Positions 18,418 to 26,976 are shown, counted from the first letter of the stretch. The stretch is 64,000 nucleotides of DNA from Bradyrhizobium sp. 1(2017) (GCF_011602485.2 NZ_CP050022.2:7274001-7338000), one strand, 5' to 3'. The notes: a model not told the origin generated them from the letters alone. Program-made: numbers and translations.

Positions 18418-18598
18418 CCGTCCCTCCCGTCCCTCCTGCGCTCGATCATGTCGGCTATCCCCGCAAAGGCAGGCTGTAGCTGATGCTGCTTCGGGGGCGG
18501 GAATCGAATCGTAGGCGCGCTATCCTCCTTGAGGGCCTGGCTATCACGACCGAGTCTTGTCCGGCGACTTTTTTCGCGGCATTATCGTGATGCATATC

Positions 18599-18970
18599 TC
18601 AAGTCAGCCTATGAAATGCCGGCGGCAAAACCTCTCGCACGAGCTCACTTAGATCTAAGGCCTCGCCGCTTTCCGTAATGTCCGAGAATAGAACCTCGAT
18701 AAAAGGATGTTGCCGATTGAACGCGGCTCCTCGCTGGTATTTCGCGCTCACAATCTGTTGGATCGCCGCAAGATTCAGCTTGCCAAGCGCATTGTATTGA
18801 TCGCGGAACAGACTTTGCCGTCCGCCATGGTGCTCGATGGATTCGGCCCAGACGTCCATCACTTTGCGGCCTACGAACGCCTCGACGCGTTCAGTTCCAT
18901 CCTGAGCAAAAAGCCGTAGCCCATCCATGCTATGGGGGCCGTCATCGACGCTAAATTGTGTAAGTGACAT
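18599..18970 (-). CDS. Conserved hypothetical protein coupled to upstream gene
   Basis: A 123-residue protein from the ATG at 18970, which has GGAGG at good spacing. It reads MSLTQFSVDDGPHSMDGLRL, VEAFVGRKVMDVWAESIE, NLAAIQQIVSAKYQRG and HPFIEVLFSDI. The layout of a short strand pair, two helices and a long final helix recalls DUF1488-like proteins, but I do not call the family. The upstream gene ends in TGATG, so its stop overlaps this start, which indicates coupled translation. Confidence 0.65.
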   Translation of the reverse strand: MSLTQFSVDDGPHSMDGLRLFAQDGTERVEAFVGRKVMDVWAESIEHHGGRQSLFRDQYNALGKLNLAAIQQIVSAKYQRGAAFNRQHPFIEVLFSDITESGEALDLSELVREVLPPAFHRLT

Positions 18971-19263
18971 CACGATTCCTCCTGTTTCTCTGCGTTTACT
19001 AGCATCGGCGTTTCGTCGCGGACTGAGCCTCCCTCGTTCTCCCATCGCGACAGAGCGACAGCGCCCGATCTCGCAACGCTGGGCGTATCCTTTGTCAAAG
19101 GCAGCTTGTTGCGACCGACTTCATTGTTGCGCCTGTGCTCCGTCAATAAGATGAAGTCGGCCCGCCAGGTCTTGAATTTACGGCTTTCCTCAGCGCGGGA
19201 CGAACCCTTGACGAGTTCGCCAGACGCGGTTGCTCTTGCGCGATGTTGCTGAGATTTGAACAT
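18970..19263 (-). CDS. 97-residue hypothetical protein, first gene of a coupled pair
   Basis: From the ATG at 19263 (AAAGGG upstream) the protein begins MFKSQQHRARATASGELVKG and ends with SGAVALSRWENEGGSVRDE and a polar tail. MFKSQQYRAKAxEYxELVK-type starts and RWExEGG-type ends both occur in small rhizobial proteins. Here they are joined with a short middle, so an internal deletion is possible. Its stop overlaps the next start (TGATG). Confidence 0.5.
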   Translation of the reverse strand: MFKSQQHRARATASGELVKGSSRAEESRKFKTWRADFILLTEHRRNNEVGRNKLPLTKDTPSVARSGAVALSRWENEGGSVRDETPMLVNAEKQEES

Positions 19264-19737
19264 ATGCAGAGCCCTTTCGTTGGAAGTCTCCGCGCACTCC
19301 GGCCAATCTCGATGGTTGACCAGGTTAGATCTGGATATGGGGATCGAAGGGTTGAATAACGACCCCCAGGCATAAATAAGATTGCCAAGAAAGTGCGCAT
19401 CTGTTGGCGTGCGTTCGATCGCTCCCGCTTGGCAAAAGAGCCGCCGAGCGGAGCGCAACCATCTTCAACCGTACCCTAATTGCGAGCAATGGGTCGGATC
19501 GCGTTGTTGTGTACCGCCAAACTCGATGGATGGCATTGGCGAACTGAGAGACTTGTGTGCCTCCTAAGGTAGAGCATGTGCGAAAATTCATCGCGTTTAA
19601 CAAGAAGATTGCGCATATCGCCGAATTACGGCGTTTCCGTTTAACGCCTCTACGGCCGATCGTATTGCAGTCGAGCTCAGAAACCTTGAACAAGGAGTTT
19701 TTCTCGGCGCTCGCTCGCTGGTTTCTTTCGGCTCAGT

Positions 19738-20042
19738 CGCTTCGCTTTCCTCACTACGTTGCGCGACGGAATGAACCTGGTTGCCAAGGAGTATGTCGCC
19801 GCACAGGACCCGATGACCCCGCGTGATCGTTCTCTCGAACTTCGCCGGCGCGGCCTACGAGCTCAACACTGCCGAGATCGTCAATCCGTATGACCCCGAC
19901 GCAGTCGCCGAAGCATTGCAGACAGCGCTGGGAATGCCACTAGGAGAACGACTGCGTTGGGAGGCCACGATGACATCACTGCGTGGCGAGAGTTCCTCGA
20001 GGCGACAGCCGCTAACTGGCGGTCGCTTAGAACGCGGCATCA
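19738..20042 (+). pseudogene. otsA: otsA (trehalose-6-phosphate synthase) 3' remnant
   Basis: Broken pieces of the OtsA C-terminal half are readable. LRDGMNLVAKEYVAAQDP lies in one frame, then VLSNFAGAAYELNTAEIVNP, YDPDAVAEALQTALGMPLGE and RLRWEATM in a second, then TAWREFLEA in a third. Intact OtsA is about 460 residues; only about 100 remain and at least two frameshifts are present. The 5' two thirds are absent. The preceding 19264-19737 shows nothing I can support. Confidence 0.8.
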
Positions 20043-20113
20043 GTGCAGCAGGTCTCGATATTCTCGTTCTTCAACAATTTGCTCCCGTCCATCGGTAAGG
20101 TGTTATTTCGAAA

Positions 20114-20461
20114 TCATCTCCGGGGCGGAAATGATCCACGCGTGACGGGATTACTTGCATCCGCTTCCTTGTCGCGCCGAACCAGATAGACCAGGTCGCC
20201 CGCAGCATTCTCCTTTTTCGCATCAACGTAATACACCTCTTCTTCTGGCTCGGCGCGGCGCACCCTGATCGGCGACTTCCCATCCCAAAGCGGTCTGTGT
20301 CCAATCATCATTCGCTTCAAACCCTCCTGCAGCCGGTCCTCCTTGCCGAATTCTCTTGCCTGACGACTCGTCGCGGCTCTGAACGCCAGAATCGGCTGAC
20401 CGTCGATCTCCAGAACGAAGACGGTCGGATATGACGTCTCAGTTTTAGCTGGCATAATCAT
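20114..20461 (-). CDS. 115-residue conserved hypothetical protein
   Basis: The ATG at 20461 has AAAGGAG upstream. The protein contains YPTVFVLEIDGQPILAFRA, a REFGKEDRLQEGLKRM helix, and a strand pair PIRVRRAEPEEEVYYVDAKK, with a Pro/Arg-rich tail. The mixed alpha/beta pattern looks like a folded cytoplasmic protein. No family is recognised. The gap up to 20925 on its 5' side shows nothing further. Confidence 0.6.
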   Translation of the reverse strand: MIMPAKTETSYPTVFVLEIDGQPILAFRAATSRQAREFGKEDRLQEGLKRMMIGHRPLWDGKSPIRVRRAEPEEEVYYVDAKKENAAGDLVYLVRRDKEADASNPVTRGSFPPRR

Positions 20462-20925
20462 CCGAATCACTCCTTTCACGGCCAGTCGAACCTCCTGGCG
20501 AGATGCGGGCCTGTTGTCAGTCGGCACTCGCGCTGCTCGGTACGTTCCCCCTCCCGAAGCGGGGCGCACCGAGGTTCTGATTGCGTTTGCCCCGCGGCTC
20601 GCAGACTAAGCATTGTAGTGTGGTCTGTCGTGCAATCAGTCGATAGACGGGGTATATAAGTGCTCTGGCGGCGAGGACGGCTTGTTGTCCAACCAAAGCG
20701 CACCTCGATTAAGGCAACGGCCTCGGTGCGAGGGGCATCCGAGGCCGCTAAGCCTTCCGCCGGGCATTGGGGCAAAATGTCGACCGGTCAGTGGGCCTGG
20801 CTCTCGGAGATAAATCTTCGATCGCTGAGGACTAAGGATTCCCAAGATCAATCGTTCCATTAATAAGCGAGGCTTGGGTGACAATCGACGATGCATCACC
20901 TGACACCGGTGCCGGCGGAGGGCTC

Positions 20926-21046
20926 GCACGGGTTGATGATGGAGACGATCTCGATTGGCTCAGGCGAGCTGGCAGACGCGCGGCGCACCGACGCAAGCAT
21001 CCCCTTGGCTAAGGAGCCGCTCGGTCAGCAGCCGGTCTCGTTATGA
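20926..21046 (+). pseudogene. 3' remnant of the PAGxYEVITDEE family
   Basis: The frame METISIGSGELADARRTDAS then KEPLGQQPVSL matches the C-terminal part of the family at 6337 (ISPADVSDAQHTDASPS) and 28685 (VEMVTISSVDLSDAREP). The 5' part is missing. Its stop overlaps the start of the next frame as ATGA. Confidence 0.55.
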
Positions 21047-21234
21047 AGGATCTCACGAAGGAAACAATGGACGTCGCCGCCGCGCGGCACCTTGCGGGCG
21101 GCTTCGACTTCCGTGCCTACACTCCGCATAAGATTGCCCACGAGCTGATGTGCTGGGATCAGATGTTCGAGGACGCCGATTACACGCAGCTTGTTGTGGC
21201 TGTGACGAATTGGCAAAGCTGCCGTCGCGACTAG
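21043..21234 (+). CDS. 63-residue small protein overlapping the remnant's stop
   Basis: It begins MKDLTKETMDVAAARHLAGG and continues FDFRAYTPHKIAHELMCWDQ, MFEDADYTQLVVAVTNW. The composition and regular helices look protein-like. The ATGA overlap with the preceding remnant suggests that it was once the second gene of a coupled pair. No paralogue is seen in the window. Confidence 0.45.
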   Translation: MKDLTKETMDVAAARHLAGGFDFRAYTPHKIAHELMCWDQMFEDADYTQLVVAVTNWQSCRRD

Positions 21235-21286
21235 GGAGCTATGGAGCCGATCGGCAGTTTGGTCGAACTATGGCGCGGGTCCCGGA

Positions 21287-21394
21287 CTACCGCTGCATCA
21301 CCATTGCTCCGACGATCAGTAGCGCAAAAAAGATCGGCAGCAATACCGGAGGTACGAGCCACTCGCGAAGGCTTGCTTTATTGATGTTCGTCAT
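21287..21394 (-). CDS. 35-residue single-pass membrane peptide (paralogue 2)
   Basis: MTNINKASLREWLVPPVLLP followed by IFFALLIVGAMVMQR. It keeps exactly the length and the REWLVPPVLLPIFF core of the gene at 13398, with substitutions elsewhere. A GGCGGTC ribosome-binding site precedes the ATG, and the shared upstream element lies about 20 nt further. Each copy also has a divergent DUF1488 gene beyond it. Confidence 0.75.
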   Translation of the reverse strand: MTNINKASLREWLVPPVLLPIFFALLIVGAMVMQR

Positions 21395-21410
21395 TTCGGA
21401 CCGCCCTTCA

Positions 21411-21475
21411 GACGGCGGGAGCGCAACGATCTCTCAGTCACCGATAACAGCCGGGTGGACGCGCGATGATATGGG
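21411..21475 (-). promoter_or_regulatory. Shared upstream element, copy 6
   Basis: Plus strand: GGCGGGAGCGC, then CTCTCAGTCACCGATAACAG. The distal half-site has decayed to GCGATGAT. It is the counterpart of the copy at 13526. Confidence 0.65.
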
Positions 21476-21641
21476 ACACATGGTGACGCTGGACTGAATT
21501 AGAAAGGTCAGCAGCAACTTATTTGTCGCTAGCTGCTTGTAATCCGGTCCAGGGTCGCCAGTTACTCGTCGGCCGCCGGATCTCTTCGGAGTGTTTGTCC
21601 ACCCGGCGAGGTTTTCGCCGCTGAACTTGATCGGACTGGCC

Positions 21642-21912
21642 GTGTGATTGATTTCCAAATCATAGTCGATCATATGACAAAACGCGGCGTGCCGTGCATT
21701 TTGGGGGATACGACAGCGCGATCGAAGCATCATTCTTCATAGAGGAAGACGCATTGAGACGGCTTCGCCCGGGTTGCCATGATGAACGTGGTTTCCTGGA
21801 CGTGTTTGATTGCAATCGCGATGTGATATGTGCCGCGGCCGCTAAGGTTTACGTTAGAGGCAGCAGGGGCTCCTATGATATGGTCGCCGGTTATTTTTCG
21901 AAAAGCGCTTGA
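21642..21912 (+). pseudogene. DUF1488 gene with 5' frameshift
   Basis: The body (FGGYDSAIEASFFIEEDALR, then GFLDVFDCNRDVICAAAAKV and GSYDMVAGYF) is intact and close to the gene at 13736. One base is missing near 21650 relative to that copy, so the normal GTG start is out of frame. Translation from the GTG at 21694 would give a 72-residue protein without the first strand. Confidence 0.7.
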
Positions 21913-21968
21913 ATCAGCCTTGCCGCGACATCGCGCTCGTCCGATGGTCGATCTAAGGAGGGGAGGCA

Positions 21969-22273
21969 ATGAGCAACTTCAAGGTAAATGTCGCGCGTAT
22001 CGAAATGATCAAGCCGAACGAACGAGGCGAGGACATTCGTTTGACATTCCATTTCGAAGGCGATGAAACCAGGTTTAGTTGCCCATCTTCTTGAACTCTC
22101 GCGAGTTCGACGACACTGAGATCGTCAAGGTTGCGCGAAGCAAGTTGCATGACCTTTTCCGGCATCTTTCCAGTCAGTGCGAGGATTGGCAGTTGTCGGA
22201 CAACGAGCGTCGCGAGCTTGCAAAGATCAACGTGCGGCCAAGTGCCTATCTAAAGTCCACGCTGTCGAAATGA
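21969..22273 (+). pseudogene. Frameshifted paralogue of the 96-residue protein at 6748
   Basis: MSNFKVNVARIEMIKPNERG then EDIRLTFHFEGDETRFS matches the paralogue. One base is then lost near 22078, so the frame closes. The rest (PIFLNSREFDDTEIVKVARS then KLHDLFRHL and LAKINVRPSAYL) continues in the next frame from 22079. AAGGAGGGGAGG before the ATG is still intact. Confidence 0.75.
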
Positions 22274-22367
22274 ATTATTGCGGCTGCGGCGCCATAAGCG
22301 GGGAATAGCGGGACTGCATCCACACCGTTCAAGCTGCGCATGCGGCTTTTCAAATGGGGCCCGGACT

Positions 22368-22568
22368 TCACGTGGTGGGTGCTCTAAGACCTGGCGACCG
22401 TAGCCAATCGTTGATGTCCGAGGCGGTCTCAGTCAGCTGGGCTTTCCTTTCGACGGCATCGCGCAGAGGGCCGGGCGGAAGCATCCTGGCTTGCTCATGC
22501 AGACTTATAGCCTTCTCGGTTAGACGCTCTTCGAGGGATTTGGTCTGCTTGAAACGCTGGCGCATCAT
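22368..22568 (-). CDS. WxSxGLxAPT-family small helical protein
   Basis: A 66-residue member: MMRQRFKQTKSLEERLTEKA, then a charged helix, then TASDINDWLRSPGLRAPTT. The ribosome-binding site is ACAGGAG. It keeps the RFKQ start and the closing motif of the gene at 12630. A shared upstream element precedes it. Unlike the other two loci, no ATGA-coupled partner follows. Confidence 0.7.
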   Translation of the reverse strand: MMRQRFKQTKSLEERLTEKAISLHEQARMLPPGPLRDAVERKAQLTETASDINDWLRSPGLRAPTT

Positions 22569-22592
22569 GGTGCGGCTCCTGTCCATTGAGGA

Positions 22593-22655
22593 AGGCGGGA
22601 GCGCGACCGGCGTTCTCAGTCACAGAAAACAGCCAAGGTCCGATCTGTGATGAGG
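22593..22655 (-). promoter_or_regulatory. Shared upstream element, copy 7
   Basis: Plus strand: GGCGGGAGCGC, then TTCTCAGTCACAGAAAACAG and a distal CTGTGATGAG. The core has changed from CACCGA to CACAGA, and the distal half has changed in the matching position (CGGTGA to CTGTGA). This paired change supports a real inverted repeat. Confidence 0.6.
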
Positions 22656-22693
22656 GAGAGTGTGCGCCTCAAAACTGATAGAAGCGAGTCATA

Positions 22694-22897
22694 TTAACTA
22701 TTCAGGGTTCGGCTCCTCCGTTCAGATTGCTCCGGACCTCTGTCAAATCGGCTCCGGCACCTCTCGGCTTCTTGGGCAAGCCTGATCCAATCTCCCGCCA
22801 GCCGGAGCCACGCTTCCTGGCTGACGGCCTTCTCCGCCTCGTGGCGGCACTCGCCCGCCTTCCCTCTTCTTGGCTCATAGGTCGAAAATGGCCGCAA
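22694..22897 (-). CDS. Small AECRxxAE...WLRLAxDWxxLAQEAE-type protein, 5' end doubtful
   Basis: The body, GKAGECRHEAEKAVSQEAWL then RLAGDWIRLAQEAERC, follows a pattern frequent in short rhizobial helical proteins. The only start in this frame is a TTG. The nearest well-placed ATG (22911, after AAGGAG) is in another frame, so a frameshift near the 5' end is likely. Confidence 0.5.
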   Translation of the reverse strand: MRPFSTYEPRRGKAGECRHEAEKAVSQEAWLRLAGDWIRLAQEAERCRSRFDRGPEQSERRSRTLNS

Positions 22898-23108
22898 CGT
22901 CGCTTGGGCATCACTCCTTCCAAGACGTCGAAAGGAGAGCCTTAAAGTCAGCTAAGGGTCAAAAGCTGCCCTTGGTAGCTCGAGTTGCCCGCTTCAGCTT
23001 GCCTCCCAAAAGCAGACCTCGCGGCACGCTGAGCTAAGGTCAGCTACGGGCCAATAGGCGACCTGGACCACATCGACAACATGAAAGCGGGCGCCAAGTG
23101 AGGCAGCC

Positions 23109-23288
23109 TTACTCTCCTCGCTTGCTTTCCCGTTCATGGTCATCGAGCATTTCTAACTGGCTCGCGAGACCGCTTAAGCTGTGGGCGATGTTGGTGAGCA
23201 GGGCGACTTTCTTTGGGGAAATACCGATGACGCCAGCTTCAATCTTGAGGGCTTTGGCGGCGTTCCGACACTCAATGGCACTCATCAT
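23109..23288 (-). CDS. 59-residue small helical protein
   Basis: ATG at 23288 with GGGGAGC upstream. The sequence MMSAIECRNAAKALKIEAGV then ISPKKVALLTNIAHSLSGLA and SQLEMLDDHERE is an all-helical small protein. The first 15 nt after its stop (TAAGGCTGCCTCA) recur after the next gene at 23496. No function is recognised. Confidence 0.5.
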   Translation of the reverse strand: MMSAIECRNAAKALKIEAGVIGISPKKVALLTNIAHSLSGLASQLEMLDDHERESKRGE

Positions 23289-23495
23289 TACAGGCTCCCC
23301 GGTCGGTTGTGCACAATCGCCGCCCACGGTTGCGCGGACAAGGTCCGGGAAAAAACGCCACCCGCTTAATCTGTGTCGCGGGCAGCGGCTTCCCAGCCCC
23401 GGGTGGGTTTGCAAAACCCCGGTGCCCAACAGATTGCATATCCGCATCGTGTGATCTGAGCAAAATTGCTCATGCTCTTGCCAACTGAGGCAGCC

Positions 23496-23675
23496 TTACT
23501 GTCGGGTATGGCGCTTCAAAACCGCAACGCGCCGTTCACGCTGCCACACCTCTAAGTCGTGCCCGTCGAGCATCTGGGCGGCCTTGGCCTTGGCCTCCTC
23601 GTCGTCAGCGCATTCGAACTCGTGAACCCCGCTGATATGCCCGTCCTCGCTCATGATGTAAGCGCGGTAGTCCAT
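23496..23675 (-). CDS. YRAYI-type 59-residue small protein
   Basis: MDYRAYIMSEDGHISGVHEF, then ADDEEAKAKAAQMLDGHDLE, then VWQRERRVAVLKR. This is a beta strand, helix, strand pattern seen in many short Bradyrhizobium proteins; a broken relative lies at 12009. The ATG at 23675 has AAAGGA upstream. A TATAAT box and a CGTTCC/GGAACG hairpin lie within 30 nt of the start and could be its promoter and leader. Confidence 0.65.
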   Translation of the reverse strand: MDYRAYIMSEDGHISGVHEFECADDEEAKAKAAQMLDGHDLEVWQRERRVAVLKRHTRQ

Positions 23676-24547
23676 CGTAGTCGTTCCTTTATTGGAACGA
23701 TTATACCCGGCGCCAACCGGGTGAAAAGTCAAATTGGGCCACACCCGTTTTCATCTTAGGCCACTACCGTCGGAAACAGGCCAGCGCCCCCTGAGGGCAT
23801 GAGAACACTTAAGCAACGCAGAACTGATCAGGAACCGCCGGCCGCACATCAAGAGTCTGTTTAGGGTCAAAATGCGAAGAACTCAACCTGAGCAGATCTT
23901 GTCCGCCACGCCCAATAAGCGGACCTCGTGGAGCGACGCCGCCACTTCGCCGAAGGGCCATCAGCAGACGTGTCCGAACGAAACGATACGGTCGAGTAAG
24001 CAGCCGCCTACCTGATTGCCAATGAACAGCGGGAAATGCGAGAGAGGGCTTCGGCAATCGGACGCGCTCGTAGAGCACATGCGTCCTATGCGCGCGGGCC
24101 AAGACCCGAAACTGCAAGTCGCCGCGATGCCCAGCTTCTCGCTTCATTACCCAGGGGCAAACACCGGTGACAGTCTAAGGTCGCCTCTCGGGCGGCCTTC
24201 TGCTCTCAGCGATAGTTACTAGGCATACACCACGCCGGCCGTCGGAGCTGGCAATTGAGGTGCCACTAAGTGAGGTCGAAAGCAACGCTGTAATTTTCGG
24301 AGGTGTTACGGAGGCAAATCTGCCGCAGGATCTTAAAAATTCGCGCCGATCGTCTTCTTCTGGAGAGGACATTGCGGCTCCTAAGATTTCTCGAAATAAT
24401 TATGAGTCGGTTAGAGAGTTACGCAATTCATTCACGAAATGTGTATCGGAGATCGGCGCCTTGCGGGTCAACGGCTGCCAACGGCTGCTCCGGGCAGCCA
24501 ATCCCGCTCAGCGCTCGCAAGCGGACGGTGCGAGGCCAACAGTGGAT
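23676..24547. other. Gene-poor stretch
   Basis: No supported gene. It holds a segment near 23765 (GGAAACAGGCC) that resembles one near 13112, and an AT-richer patch at 24290-24430 with no good start or codon pattern. Confidence 0.4.
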
Positions 24548-24648
24548 GTCCGCCACGGGCCAATAGGCGACTTGATCCAAATGGCCTCGAAAGCCTGCTA
24601 CCGTCTGGTAACGGCAGTGGTGGCGTACTGTTCACTCCCTTCAGGACT
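24548..24648. repeat. Second long copy of the GGGCCAATAG repeat
   Basis: Nearly the same as 9797-9895 through GATCCAAATGGCCTCG and CTCCCTTCAGGA. After it the 540-bp segment present at 9896-10438, with the small membrane protein gene, is missing. Confidence 0.6.
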
Positions 24649-24793
24649 TCAGAAGTCCCGTCTTCTGATCTCGTCCTCGATTTCTTTAAGAGCCTTGAGG
24701 ATTTCGGGACCATCCATGTCCTCAAGCGGCGAGCTTAAGGCGCTCCACGATCGTCAGCTCAGCCTTCGAAGAAGGTCCAGCCCCGCTTTCCAT
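24649..24793 (-). pseudogene. 48-residue gene, copy 2, frameshifted
   Basis: Identical to the gene at 10428 through ERLK, then 2 nt are missing near 24728 and the frame closes after 23 codons. The remainder is readable in another frame. The ribosome-binding site is intact. Confidence 0.8.
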
Positions 24794-24870
24794 CGCCGTC
24801 TCCCCTTCCTAGGTTCGTGGCGTCAATCGGGGACCGAGAGCCGAGATGCTCCCGCTTTCATGCCTGGGGG

Positions 24871-25047
24871 TTAGTGACGGGGCCTGTCCTTGTTCTTCTG
24901 GATGGGAGGCGTGCTGGGATTTAGCTTGCTCCAGAAGTGGTTCAGGACGGCGTTGATGGCCCAGTCGCTCTTGTTCGCCACTCTCGTTCGAAAGTCGATT
25001 ATTCTCTTCACGCGATTGCGCGCACGGGATTGAAGGTGTCCCATCAT
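24871..25047 (-). CDS. 58-residue small basic protein (copy 2)
   Basis: Same as the gene at 10652 except for one residue near the C-terminus (Pro for Leu, near 24882). The ATGA overlap with the upstream gene is kept. Confidence 0.55.
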   Translation of the reverse strand: MMGHLQSRARNRVKRIIDFRTRVANKSDWAINAVLNHFWSKLNPSTPPIQKNKDRPRH

Positions 25048-25229
25048 GTCGGAGCCTGCAGGCCCCGCGATGAAACCCACTGGTTGATTTGAATAGCCAC
25101 TTCGGCCTGACGAACCTTCTGCAGCAAGTCGTCCCGGTCCTTGCCAGGCCGCAGTCCTTCGGCCTGATCGCGCCCGCGTTGCGCAAATTGGGAAAGCCGT
25201 TCTGACAGTTTTAAAATCCGAGATTGCAT
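25044..25229 (-). CDS. WxSxGLxAPT-family small helical protein (copy 2)
   Basis: No residue differences from the 61-residue copy at 10825. It keeps its ribosome-binding site, its upstream element (25252-25308) and the coupled downstream gene. Confidence 0.7.
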   Translation of the reverse strand: MQSRILKLSERLSQFAQRGRDQAEGLRPGKDRDDLLQKVRQAEVAIQINQWVSSRGLQAPT

Positions 25230-25251
25230 AGCGCTGCTCCCTGTCCGGTTG

Positions 25252-25308
25252 GGCGGGAGCACAATACTCTCAGTCACCGATAGAAGCCGTGGGCCGAGCG
25301 GTGATGAA
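25252..25308 (-). promoter_or_regulatory. Shared upstream element, copy 8
   Basis: Duplicate of the copy at 11033 (GGCGGGAGC, CTCTCAGTCACCGATAG, GCGGTGATG). Confidence 0.65.
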
Positions 25309-25368
25309 GCGACTAGACGCCCTATTCGGCAGGGAGTCGACCTAATTCGGTTAGGGCGCTTCGAATTG

Positions 25369-25527
25369 TCAATTCGGTGTACGAAGTAGGTAAAACAGGG
25401 CGCTATTCCCTTCTATCTGAGCCGTTTCCCGCGAAGTCTCATGGCCGCTCATCAGCAGGGCGTCGTCTTCCCAAACCTGCCACTCCCACTTCTGCGGGAG
25501 AAGAGCGTCCAGCCTCACCTCAAGCAT
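25369..25527 (-). CDS. 52-residue small protein (copy 2)
   Basis: Same frame and residues as the gene at 11150, with the ATG at 25527. Confidence 0.65.
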   Translation of the reverse strand: MLEVRLDALLPQKWEWQVWEDDALLMSGHETSRETAQIEGNSALFYLLRTPN

Positions 25528-25568
25528 GCGCCTCGCGGGAATTCTGTGGGCCACACAGCGTATATCCG

Positions 25569-25608
25569 CTCTCAGTCACCGATATATGCTACTGGCCTTG
25601 CGGTGATG
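25569..25608 (-). promoter_or_regulatory. Shared upstream element, copy 9
   Basis: Duplicate of the copy at 11350. Confidence 0.6.
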
Positions 25609-25739
25609 CCGAAACGCTAGCACGGCACCAATGACATTGTCTGTATAGATCTTGTCCGCTTTCGAGTGGCAACAGCACCACAGGGGCTCGGGCTATTGCT
25701 ATCGCCCACTCCCTTCCGGACAGCGCCCAAAACGCCAAC

Positions 25740-25920
25740 TCAGCTACTTCTATCTCTCGAGGCTCGCTTGGCGACAAAGCGGGCCTCTTGTCGCTCTAGC
25801 ATCGCTCTACATTCCTCTTGGACTGCGAGTCGCTGTTCTGCCAATTGCCGGCTGCGCGCGATCGTCCGGTCAGCGCGATCCAATAGTTCTTGTCTTCTAA
25901 AAGGGGTTTGCCCACGGCGA
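25740..25920 (-). pseudogene. Frameshifted small helical protein (LLDRADRTIARSRQL)
   Basis: A GTG after AGGGAG starts VGKPLLEDK, and the frame then closes. The body ELLDRADRTIARSRQLAEQR then LAVQEECRAMLERQEARFVA follows in the next frame. A one- or two-base slip near 25895 explains it. The body is a coiled coil and recalls the gene at 11496. A shared upstream element precedes it. Confidence 0.55.
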
Positions 25921-25936
25921 TCGCTCCCTGTTAGTA

Positions 25937-25998
25937 GGCGGGAGCACGCGCGTCTCTCAGCCACCGACGCCTACGGCGGAGCCTCAGCCGTGATGTCG
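25937..25998 (-). promoter_or_regulatory. Shared upstream element, copy 10
   Basis: GGCGGGAGC, then CTCTCAGCCACCGACGCC, then CAGCCGTGATG. It is closest to the copy at 10123. The gap 25999-26326 shows a further GTCAGCTAAGG repeat and no supported gene. Confidence 0.55.
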
Positions 25999-26326
25999 AG
26001 TAAACGAACTCCAGAGCCGAAAGGAATGAAACGGCGATGGCAGCGTTTCTTGAGCTGGAACCATCCAGGAAGCTAAAGCGGCCTTTTGGACGAGGGTCGC
26101 TTCGCCGGCTTCGTCATCGGAGTAGATCGTAAGATCGGCACATCGGGTTCGTCCACTCCCTTCAAGGAAGTGCAAGTGGAGCCTCAAAGTCAGCTAAGGC
26201 TCACGAGCGTCGCTTGGAAGATCGGCCGGTTGCTTCCGGTCTAGCCCGATGAGCCGACAACTCCAGGCTCCGCCTAACTTCGCATTCGGGCCAATAGCAG
26301 ACAATCGTTCTGTCCCTTCAGGGTCG

Positions 26327-26770
26327 CTAGTTCGGCCCCGCTTTGGACTCGTTGTCATCTGGGAAAGTGCGCGATTGCCGCGCGCGTCCTAGTACTTCAC
26401 CAGCAATCGATTTAACCGTCACCTCATATTGGTAGACACCGGGGTTGCAAGGGCCGAACGTGCGAAGAGCGCCAGCCGGAAGGATGCCATTCTTTGGCAG
26501 GCGCACTTCCTGGCCGCCGTATTCGCGATTGGCTTGGGTAAGCTGCACAAGGATTGAAGCTGCTCCTTGCGGAACGTCCTTTAGCCGAATTTCTGGATTA
26601 TCGAAGAGGCTAACACAGGGCCTTGAGCCGAGAAACGAGAAGCTCATTGTCATTCCTGCAATAACCTGCCGTGTGACCAGCTCGTCCCGGACCTGTTGTC
26701 GCGCCGCGGTTTGAGCCGCTGCCGACGTGGCCCAGATCAGGACAAAACCCGTAACTGAAATTGCTCTCAT
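26327..26770 (-). CDS. Exported PEBP-like protein
   Basis: A 147-residue protein with a signal peptide: MRAISVTGFVLIWATSAAAQ, cleavage after AAAQ or AAA. The mature part has PCVSLFDNPEIRLKDVPQGA then ASILVQLTQAN, GILPAGALRTFGPCNPGVYQ and YEVTVKSIAGEVLGRA. The run xxxLxDVPxGtxsl, then (Y/F)GPCxPGxHxYxxTV, is that of phosphatidylethanolamine-binding-like proteins. It should be periplasmic. The ATG at 26770 is preferred because it gives the signal peptide. The neighbouring genes give no hint of function. Confidence 0.65.
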   Translation of the reverse strand: MRAISVTGFVLIWATSAAAQTAARQQVRDELVTRQVIAGMTMSFSFLGSRPCVSLFDNPEIRLKDVPQGAASILVQLTQANREYGGQEVRLPKNGILPAGALRTFGPCNPGVYQYEVTVKSIAGEVLGRARQSRTFPDDNESKAGPN

Positions 26771-26806
26771 TGGCTTCGATAGCACAGCCCGAGAGACGAG
26801 TCTGTT

Positions 26807-26976
26807 CTATTCCCGATCGGTCGCTCCCTCGGGGGCGCCCCGTCGTCTGATCTCGTCCTCGATTCCTTCAAGCAAGTTGAGGATCGTGGGACCGTCCACG
26901 TTCTCAAGCGCGTCGCGCTCATAGCGCTCGACGATCGTCAGCTCAGCCTCCGAAAAAGCTCCGGCCCCGTTTGCAT
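26807..26976 (-). pseudogene. Diverged, frameshifted third copy of the 48-residue gene
   Basis: Readable as SEAELTIVERYERDALENVD then GPTILNLLEGIEDEIRRRGA with a short new tail. The ATG at 26976 is one base out of frame with it, and no other start is available. It has its own shared upstream element at 27019. Confidence 0.6.

Larger units (their letters stand above)
24656..25716. repeat. Long direct duplication, copy 2
   Basis: Partner of 10440-11497. The first 60 nt, a 2-nt deletion and a few point changes distinguish it. The core of the reversed upstream element is changed here (24823-24840, TCGGGGACCGAGAG). The right edge is at CACTCCCTTC, 25716. Confidence 0.9.

Noticed and set aside
23390..23494. 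Possible tRNA on the minus strand (CAGTTGGCAAGAGCA then TGAGC...GCTCA)
   Set aside because: The D-arm-like part and an anticodon-like hairpin are there, but the loop has six bases, no T-arm follows, and the acceptor ends do not pair.
25984..26187. A 67-codon minus-strand frame with a CADLTIYSDDEAGEATLVQK segment
   Set aside because: Its 3' end runs into a copy of the shared upstream element and its 5' end into a repeat; there is no ribosome-binding site. Part may be a remnant, but I cannot support a gene.
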